From positions 1-64,000 of IMG/VR virus record IMGVR_UViG_3300030090_004128: a stretch of 64,000 nucleotides of DNA. One strand, given 5' to 3'. Positions 57,590 through 64,000 of this stretch are shown here, one piece after another. The position numbers were made by a program, and so were the translations under genes. The notes under the pieces were generated by a model. That model had not been told where the DNA came from. It saw nothing but the letters and a program-made list of their open reading frames with translations, and searched no databases. The stretch's first letter is position 1, and every line of letters begins with the position of its first letter. Source of the DNA: a virus.

Positions 57590-59038
57590 TTAAGACTTCT
57601 TAATCAGCATGTAACGGTTAGCCGCAAACCCTTCAAAACCTCTTTCACATCTGTAGTGCGATTGTAGCACGTCAGTTGTGTTAGTTTTGTTTTGTAGAAT
57701 AGCAGATCCCGTTAACCAGTGCTCCATATCTCTCGAATAACCATTAGCAGCTTTATATCGTATTCTCAACGATGGAATACTTTCACCAGATTTAGCGTCT
57801 TTTTTCATATCCATAGGAATACAAACACCATATCCAGGATAGTTAAATCCAGAAGCACCTAATAATCGTGGGTGATTAAACAAATCATAAGTTTTCTTAT
57901 GGAATGTATATCCACCTCTACTGAAAGAATTAAACCCTAAGTTTAACGCCATGTTTTTATTATTTTGAAAAGTACCAAAATTAGCACCACCCGCAGCATA
58001 CGCACCTTGAGCAGCTAATAAGTCATCGATATCTAGAGATAAATCAATACCAGCATAAATGCAGTATTCTTTAGCACCTCTATATTTATCTAATGATTTA
58101 ATCATAGCGTCAAAGTCTGCCATTGTAATTGAAGCAGCACCTAAGTCCATAGACTGTCCGTCTGTTTCAATCCAAGGAAGTAAACCTTGAGTTCCTCTAA
58201 GTGTTGAGTTATCAGCAACGTTGTTACCAGATTTAAAAGCTGTTGTAGTAGCCTCTAAAGTAGCGTTGTCAATATCCTCACCTAACATCATCATAATCTC
58301 AGAATAATCCAAGAATCTCTTATAAGTGTCTGATTCACCTTTTAAATACCATACATACCCTGAGCCCATTTTTTCATTGTCAACTTTTACGTAAACAACA
58401 TTTGTAGCCTCAGAACCTGTTACTTCAAAAGATTCTTTTAAGATCATACATTTATTAGAATATTCATGTACTAGCGGAGATAAACTATCTGGCTGTGATC
58501 CTCCTTCTGGATGAGCATTACCAATAATAGCAAATTCATAATCCACTCCCGTTGATTTAGCACCTGCACCACCAGTTGCAATAGAGTACATTGTTACTTG
58601 ATATGTACCCGCATTCGGGAAAGTTGTAGCTGTTACATAGAACATATCACCATCTTTATCTCGTAGAATATCACCAGGTCGAACTGGAGTATATTCACTA
58701 GTAGTACCTGCAAAGTTTGCAGCAAAACCACCAGCTTGTACCGCTAAAGTCACTGACGCTGCTCCAGGAGCTGCACCAGGGAATTGTCCTGTAATGCTAT
58801 TGTGTCTGAACGCTTCTTCATAGTGTTCAAACGTAGTGTTGTTCGATGGAGCTTTTGAGCCCATCAATTCCATAAGTCCCGTAATACCTTGTTCGCCATA
58901 ACGCTTAACAAGTTTTTCAGAGACATCTCTTTGACGTAAAGAGTTCGTAGTTAAATTACTTACGTAGTTCTCATTGGTTGCAATTTGAACCGCAGAAGGT
59001 TTAACATGAACTTGTCCGCCTAAACTTACTGTAGCCAT
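57590..59038 (-). CDS. Major capsid protein (HK97-fold type)
   Basis: 482 residues. The N-terminal QRDVSEKLVKRYGEQGITGLMELMG (in parts, about 35-60) and TTFEHYEEAFRH fit the N-arm region of capsid proteins of short-tailed Bacteroidota phages. A beta insertion with Gly/Ala/Asn follows (about 95-170), and the C-terminal third (DMKKDAKSGESIPSLRIRYKAANGYSRD, split) looks like the P-domain end. Gene order portal, scaffold, capsid strongly supports it. Confidence 0.82.
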   Translation of the reverse strand: MATVSLGGQVHVKPSAVQIATNENYVSNLTTNSLRQRDVSEKLVKRYGEQGITGLMELMGSKAPSNNTTFEHYEEAFRHNSITGQFPGAAPGAASVTLAVQAGGFAANFAGTTSEYTPVRPGDILRDKDGDMFYVTATTFPNAGTYQVTMYSIATGGAGAKSTGVDYEFAIIGNAHPEGGSQPDSLSPLVHEYSNKCMILKESFEVTGSEATNVVYVKVDNEKMGSGYVWYLKGESDTYKRFLDYSEIMMMLGEDIDNATLEATTTAFKSGNNVADNSTLRGTQGLLPWIETDGQSMDLGAASITMADFDAMIKSLDKYRGAKEYCIYAGIDLSLDIDDLLAAQGAYAAGGANFGTFQNNKNMALNLGFNSFSRGGYTFHKKTYDLFNHPRLLGASGFNYPGYGVCIPMDMKKDAKSGESIPSLRIRYKAANGYSRDMEHWLTGSAILQNKTNTTDVLQSHYRCERGFEGFAANRYMLIKKS

Positions 59039-59071
59039 TTTATATTATTTTTTAACTATTAATTATTATTA

Positions 59072-60223
59072 TTATCTAATCCACATTGATCCTGTTCCAT
59101 TCATTTGATCATCTAGTTCGTCTAAAATATCCTTTTTCTGATCCACATTTTGTCTAGGTTCGTTATTAAACGAAGGATTTTTAATATCCCTTACTACCTG
59201 CTCGGTTCCCTTAGACCTGTATTGATTAGCTACACTTCTTATTATATCTTGAAAATTATTCAATACAAACATATCAGTATTTAACTTATCAAAATTCCAG
59301 TTACCATCTTTTGATATATATTGATTAAAGAAAGAGTTTAAATTAGAATTTGCATCCACCAAACCTTTTCTATGATCATCTGTTAAGGAAAAAGTAAATT
59401 TCTCCCCAGAATCATTAATATCAAATGTTATAGACTCAACCTCATCAACTTGAGATGACATATTTTTAACCCAATCTTGCCTTACAGCTTCCTGTTCGGC
59501 TGAATTATCTTTTTTGTTTTCAACAGGCATTCTATATTTTTCCTGCATCTCTATAAGATTCTTCCTTGCGTTAGCAACATCCTTCTTAAGTTCAATTTTA
59601 CCAAGAGTTTTTTCAGCATCACTATGTTTATCCTTGCCTAACTTATATTTAGATTCTATTAAAACATTTACTTCATCCATACTTAATTCAGGATTTTCTT
59701 GCTTTAAAGTTAGTCTCATAACATCTTCATTAGACATTTTAGAATAATCAACAGCTTGCGTTCTAATGTAGTCCGCCATACTTCTCCCTGTCTCATTAAT
59801 AAAATTATTCATCTTCTCTATCTGCTCGTTAGCGAAAGATGTTTTTTTACTAGACAAAGCATTACTGAAAGAATCAATAGAATCAAAGTCTTGTTTAAAC
59901 TGCTCGTTTATAAACTTTAAAAACTCTTGCTTATTCTTATTAGTAACTTCGTTAGCGTCTACAACCTCTTTTTGAGATTGATTACTAGATTCATTATTTA
60001 AAGAACGATCAACATTATCCTGTGATTCTGATACAGACTCTTTTGGAGCCTCTACAGTTTCATCAGTTTTACTTTCTGTTGTGGTTTCTGTACTTTCTTG
60101 AGGTTGTTCAGTTTGAGTTGTTAAATCAACCGTTGTAGGTTGAAGCATTTGCTCCTGTACACCATCTGAAATTACTTCTCCACTTAATTGTTCAGCGATT
60201 AAATCGCCCATTTCATCTGCCAT
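59072..60223 (-). CDS. Scaffold-like protein
   Basis: 383 residues, strongly acidic and Gln/Ser/Thr/Glu-rich in the first ~100 (disordered), then long helices (about 100-240) and a helical, charged C-terminus. It has no enzyme motif and lies between portal and capsid genes, the usual place of the scaffold. A promoter lies just upstream (60254-60284). Confidence 0.72.
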   Translation of the reverse strand: MADEMGDLIAEQLSGEVISDGVQEQMLQPTTVDLTTQTEQPQESTETTTESKTDETVEAPKESVSESQDNVDRSLNNESSNQSQKEVVDANEVTNKNKQEFLKFINEQFKQDFDSIDSFSNALSSKKTSFANEQIEKMNNFINETGRSMADYIRTQAVDYSKMSNEDVMRLTLKQENPELSMDEVNVLIESKYKLGKDKHSDAEKTLGKIELKKDVANARKNLIEMQEKYRMPVENKKDNSAEQEAVRQDWVKNMSSQVDEVESITFDINDSGEKFTFSLTDDHRKGLVDANSNLNSFFNQYISKDGNWNFDKLNTDMFVLNNFQDIIRSVANQYRSKGTEQVVRDIKNPSFNNEPRQNVDQKKDILDELDDQMNGTGSMWIR

Positions 60224-60253
60224 AATATATTAAATTAAATTAAACCTTTTTTG

Positions 60254-60284
60254 CAAAAATATAACATTTACAGATATAATCAAA
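60254..60284 (-). promoter_or_regulatory. Late promoter TTTG-N19-TATTTTTG
   Basis: Minus strand: TTTG at 60284-60281, TATTTTTG at 60261-60254, spacer 19; exact match to the consensus. It would drive scaffold and capsid genes apart from the portal. Confidence 0.7.
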
Positions 60285-60301
60285 TTATCCATAAGTTTTT
60301 T

Positions 60302-62698
60302 TTACATTCCTAATTCTAAATCAGGATCCCCTATAGGACCCTCTTTACCTTTTCTTTGCTCTATCATTTTAGATTGAAAATGTGCACTTTTAGCTACCGT
60401 TTTCTCTCTAGACTCTCCTTGAGCTTTATTAGCTGCAACTTTTCCAATATTACCAGCTTGTATTTCTTTTAACTTTCTAACATGAGCAGCTTCCTCAAAT
60501 TGATTTTTCATTTGATACTCCATCTGTAATTTTTGCATATCAAACTGAGCATCCATCTCCTTCATTTTAGCGTCTATCTGAGCTTGCATTTGTAATTCTT
60601 GTTGCTTCATTTGTGCGGCCATAGCAGCTGATTGTTGCTGTTGTTGAGCGTTACTTTGAGATTGAGCCTGAACCATTTTCATCTGCTCCTCCTGATACTT
60701 CTTTCTCCTTAACATTAACATTCTAGATCCTAACTTAGGATTATTAATATCTCTTATCATTATAGCATCTTCTATTCTTAACTCTTTTTGAGCTAAAGAC
60801 ATTTGTATAGCTTGTTCTAATTGAGCTTTTTCTTGTTCATCTGGAGCTATTTCTATACCTATTCCAAAATCATGAAGAGAAATTTCTTTATTAACCTCTA
60901 TCGTTCTCATTACAGACTTTCCAAGTGCAGACATATAACCCTTTACAGGTTTGTCATAATCAACTATATCTTGAAGTTTCATGCAAATAGACTTAGCTAA
61001 ATTTTCAACCACCTTATTAAATCCATCATCTATAGCTCTAGTAGCATTATTAGATGCCATTAATTGTATTTTCTGAACACCAACCAAAGCCTCACTAGAT
61101 GGTTTAGCACCATCTCTAGCTTCATTAACACCTGTAACATCCCGAATCATACCTAGGTTGTGTTGATATATTTGTATGAGTTGCATCATATCTCTACCTA
61201 TACCATTCTCAAGTTCTTGTATGGGAATAGTATTAGAAGCTACACCTTCATCATCCACACGTCTATAATATATATTACCAGTTTGATCATAAATCTCCTG
61301 TAATTCTAGAGGTGTAAATGTCCCCCCATCACCCTTAGAAACATTCTCTAAAGATCCTATTTCAAAAGCAGCTCCTTTTGGTCTAGCTTTAGCTAAAACT
61401 TGTTGCATTTTTAAATGTGCTAATTGTATCTGATCAGCAAAAGGCATCATTCTTTCAACTAAAGATACATTACGCATATTATTTAAATTAGGACTATATA
61501 TTATGTATGATAATTTTGTTTCGGAAAGATTAGATTTAGGTCTAGACATATTCTTAGCTAATCCATAATCAAAAATATAATCAGTTCCAACTATATACTT
61601 TCCACTATAAACAACTTTTACTGTGCTGTTTAATTGTTCTCTTTTATATTTGGATTTTTTAGGAGGTTTATACCCCTTCTTTCTTTTACTAACAGAATAA
61701 CCTCCAAATGCGTTATCTTTTTTCTCATAGTTTAAATCGTAAGTTGATATAAATTCAGCGTCCATTATTTGAACAGAAAATTTATCATGCTCACTAGCGT
61801 AAGATGAATAGTTACCAAAAGACCTCCCATACAAGCTATCCTCATCTCTAAGTTTATTAGCATGATTTGTTGCTATATCATTATACTCATCTTCAGTAAA
61901 CTGATCTCCAGCCATTTCTTTTAACTGTGCTATAGTCACTGTATAAATCTCTCCCGCATGTTGAATGTTTCTATAATCAGAAGACTGTGAATGTGAAGTT
62001 ATTAGATTCAAAGGATCAACATATCTTATTTTTATACCTTCAGATGAATGTATGTATGTTTTTATCGCAGCTGTTCCCACAACAACCAAATCTCTTATAC
62101 ATTTCTTTTTTATCTCGTCAAAATCATTTTGCTGAAGAACAAACTCTATACCTCTCTCTATAGAAACCTCATGTGCCTGCTTATAGTTTAAACTCATAAA
62201 TAGTTGAATCTCCTCCATGTCGCCAGCAATAAAACCTTTTTTATTATGATCAAAGCCTGTTTTTTGAGAAATCTTTTGTCTAATTGGAGCGTTCATCATA
62301 TCAGCTACCATTTTTCTCCTATCTGAATCTCTTTTATCTACAGATAATTTATCTATAGCGTTAGCTTTTATAGCAAACTCTCTATTTGTCATATCACCAC
62401 ATACAACATCAACGAATTTAGGTATTATAGAAACTGGAGTCCAATCAATATTCATGTACGAAGAATCACCCTCGACATCTAATAGGTCTTTATATTTAGA
62501 AACACTTTGAGTCCCTTCCGCATAAGCTCTCATTTTATTAAAAGCTCTCTTCTTATCTTGATAAGCTAGTTCTGTACTATTTTTCCAATCAGAATACATA
62601 GTCTTAAAATACTGAAGACCATACTCTTTTGTTTCTTTTTCCTTATTTGTTGCGAAGATTGTAGGATAACCTCCTATTAATTCAAATTCTTTTTTCAT
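60302..62698 (-). CDS. Portal protein
   Basis: 798 residues; ring at the unique capsid vertex through which DNA is packed. The pattern AYQDKKRAFNKMRAYAEGTQS, VSIIPKFVDVVCGDMTNR and DEIKKKCIRDLVVVGTAAIKT (near 30-215) fits portal proteins of short-tailed Bacteroidota phages. Then comes a wing and stem-like part with EMAGDQFTED, RMMPFADQIQLAHLKMQQVLAKA and GMIRDVTGVNEARDG, and a C-terminal Gln/Met-rich coiled coil (about 660-770) like the barrel/extension. It starts one base after the terminase stop. Confidence 0.85.
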   Translation of the reverse strand: MKKEFELIGGYPTIFATNKEKETKEYGLQYFKTMYSDWKNSTELAYQDKKRAFNKMRAYAEGTQSVSKYKDLLDVEGDSSYMNIDWTPVSIIPKFVDVVCGDMTNREFAIKANAIDKLSVDKRDSDRRKMVADMMNAPIRQKISQKTGFDHNKKGFIAGDMEEIQLFMSLNYKQAHEVSIERGIEFVLQQNDFDEIKKKCIRDLVVVGTAAIKTYIHSSEGIKIRYVDPLNLITSHSQSSDYRNIQHAGEIYTVTIAQLKEMAGDQFTEDEYNDIATNHANKLRDEDSLYGRSFGNYSSYASEHDKFSVQIMDAEFISTYDLNYEKKDNAFGGYSVSKRKKGYKPPKKSKYKREQLNSTVKVVYSGKYIVGTDYIFDYGLAKNMSRPKSNLSETKLSYIIYSPNLNNMRNVSLVERMMPFADQIQLAHLKMQQVLAKARPKGAAFEIGSLENVSKGDGGTFTPLELQEIYDQTGNIYYRRVDDEGVASNTIPIQELENGIGRDMMQLIQIYQHNLGMIRDVTGVNEARDGAKPSSEALVGVQKIQLMASNNATRAIDDGFNKVVENLAKSICMKLQDIVDYDKPVKGYMSALGKSVMRTIEVNKEISLHDFGIGIEIAPDEQEKAQLEQAIQMSLAQKELRIEDAIMIRDINNPKLGSRMLMLRRKKYQEEQMKMVQAQSQSNAQQQQQSAAMAAQMKQQELQMQAQIDAKMKEMDAQFDMQKLQMEYQMKNQFEEAAHVRKLKEIQAGNIGKVAANKAQGESREKTVAKSAHFQSKMIEQRKGKEGPIGDPDLELGM

Positions 62699-64000
62699 CT
62701 ATATTTTCTTAGACATTAATCCTATATTCCTATATTTTTTCACAAAGTTAAGATTTATTTTTGGAATTTTCTTTTCTATTACATATTTTTGTGCCGCTAA
62801 AAGAGCTAAACTTGAAGCTACTGTGGCATCATACTTTGTTCTATTTGATGGTTCAAACCTACTCCAATCATCTAAAAGTCTATTAAAATAACATTTACCC
62901 ATCTCTTGAGTATCTGCATTCATACCCACATAATCATAAACATAACTAGCTACAGCTTCCGTTTGAGCATTAAGAACAGCTACACCAGTAGAAGGTATTC
63001 CTTTTGTTTGTTGTTTCCTACTACTCTCTGTGTGTGTAGACTCTGGTCTATCCATTAGATAATTATAATAACCTCTTCTTTCAAAATATTTTATTATACC
63101 TATTTTATTATTTTCTATAAGTATTGGGCACCCATAAAAGACGCAAGTTTTTAAAACATCTTCATAAAACATCTCAGCCTTTGGAGGTCTAGCTATATAC
63201 TCACAAACAAACTGATTGGAAAAGTCATCTATCATGCTAAATTTCTTATACACATAACAGGCAGCATCAGATCTTCTACCATCGGTAGTTGTATCATGAT
63301 CATAAGGGTCACATCCAGCAACCATTTCAATATCATTACCAGGAGCTTTTTTATTATATATCATTTTAATCTTATTCCGCCTATCCTCTGGTGGTATCCA
63401 AGAAATTCTCCATCTACCTTGAGAACCTGGCTTCCACATTACGGTTGTATCTTTTTCTCCATTACTCCAAATAAAATCACCTTTAACTATTAAATTTCTA
63501 GCTTCCTCATTGTAATCCATTTGTTGATATATTCTTTCTACATCAAAAGGACTATATCTTGAATCACTCCTAAATGCTTCATCAATAGTAAATGGTCTTT
63601 GTCTTTTTTCTTCAGATAACTTAGTGGTGTTCCCTTGATAAGCGTCTCTTATGTTTTGTAAATATTCTTTAGCTCCTATTTTTTTACCTATAAATTTAGC
63701 TTGATCTTTAGTTGGTGTATCAATAACAGAAAACCCATATTCATCTATAAATCCTTCATACCCATCATACGCTGGTGTAAAATAAGAATACATACCTGAT
63801 CTCGTTCTACCATTGGCATCTCTCTCCTCTATATCACTATCATACCATATATTTTTAAAGTTCTCACCTCCAGATATTTCTAATTCATTAACAGTAGATG
63901 GCATAAAACATCTTCCTATTATCTTATCCCCTAGAGTTAAACACGACCTAACAACTTCCCAATTCTTCTCAACACTAGCCTCTGTCCATTTACCAGCCTC
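62699..64000 (-). CDS. terL: Terminase large subunit, C-terminal part (runs off window end)
   Basis: The minus-strand frame is open from base 64000: 32 codons beginning E-A-G-K-W (after the Walker B Asp-Glu) precede the internal Met at 63904, and the frame then runs 401 codons to the stop. The RNase H-like nuclease part is visible: AGCDPYDHD (first Asp), an acidic ENNKIGIIKYF stretch, and DDWSRFEP...YDATVASSLALLAAQ (last Asp). With the N-terminal part at 1-672 it makes about 660 residues plus a short missing piece, in the usual range. Portal follows directly. Confidence 0.88.
   Translation of the reverse strand, partial: EAGKWTEASVEKNWEVVRSCLTLGDKIIGRCFMPSTVNELEISGGENFKNIWYDSDIEERDANGRTRSGMYSYFTPAYDGYEGFIDEYGFSVIDTPTKDQAKFIGKKIGAKEYLQNIRDAYQGNTTKLSEEKRQRPFTIDEAFRSDSRYSPFDVERIYQQMDYNEEARNLIVKGDFIWSNGEKDTTVMWKPGSQGRWRISWIPPEDRRNKIKMIYNKKAPGNDIEMVAGCDPYDHDTTTDGRRSDAACYVYKKFSMIDDFSNQFVCEYIARPPKAEMFYEDVLKTCVFYGCPILIENNKIGIIKYFERRGYYNYLMDRPESTHTESSRKQQTKGIPSTGVAVLNAQTEAVASYVYDYVGMNADTQEMGKCYFNRLLDDWSRFEPSNRTKYDATVASSLALLAAQKYVIEKKIPKINLNFVKKYRNIGLMSKKI

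Noticed and set aside
1-64000. tRNA genes, integrase, attachment sites
   Set aside because: No T-loop GGTTCGAATCC-type sequence with a cloverleaf, and no tyrosine or serine recombinase motif was seen.

Overview
The window holds almost all of a tailed-phage genome that most likely infects a marine Bacteroidota (Flavobacteriia) host. It is AT-rich and nearly fully coding. Signs of the host are promoters of the form TTTG-N19..21-TAnnTTTG, A-rich pre-start leaders in place of Shine-Dalgarno sites, a virion or secreted GH16 glycan hydrolase, Sec-exported proteins, and one protein ending in what looks like a type IX secretion (T9SS) sorting signal. There is no integrase, tail tube, tape measure or baseplate gene. 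The portal, ring/stabilisation-type proteins and a giant internal protein suggest a podovirus-like, lytic phage, broadly like Cellulophaga podoviruses and crAss-like phages (inference).

The large terminase is split over the two window edges: its N-terminal part lies at 1-672 (minus) and the rest at 62699-64000 (minus), in the same frame. The genome is therefore probably circular or circularly permuted and only slightly longer than 64 kb.

Layout: (1) 1-2495, minus: terminase start, small conserved proteins, a tandem GroES-like co-chaperonin and a MazG-like Nmad1/DUF1599 protein. (2) 2540-6562, minus: tail-fibre and appendage proteins. (3) 6663-10065, plus: a MarR-like regulator and an 867-aa acidic, virion-like protein in a block of inverted orientation. 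(4) 10062-10690, minus: an HNH nuclease and a small basic protein. (5) 10691-11210: a 520-bp non-coding region, the best candidate for origin and early control. (6) 11211-18473, plus: about 25 tiny, mostly acidic early genes, each behind a near-identical AT-rich leader; several are zinc-knuckle or membrane micro-proteins. (7) 18579-25190, plus: replication, recombination and lysis genes (annealing protein, RecE-like exonuclease, HTH protein, stand-alone DnaA domain IV, SSB-tail protein, helicase loader, primase-helicase, DUF1064 resolvase, 3TM holin). (8) 25320-62698, minus: the late block, read right to left from portal, scaffold and major capsid protein through three paralogous small proteins, ring/stabilisation proteins, an S74-containing protein and a 3862-aa polyvalent protein to host-interaction and lysis genes (frameshifted barrel protein, GH16, T9SS-tailed protein, redox-dead thioredoxin, SNase, DUF5675).

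The early and late blocks converge on a hairpin at 25200. The early block takes over the host and replicates DNA; the late block builds the virion, with the GH16 and exported proteins likely acting on host surface polymers. Most names rest on recognised sequence motifs only, and many early proteins remain of unknown function.
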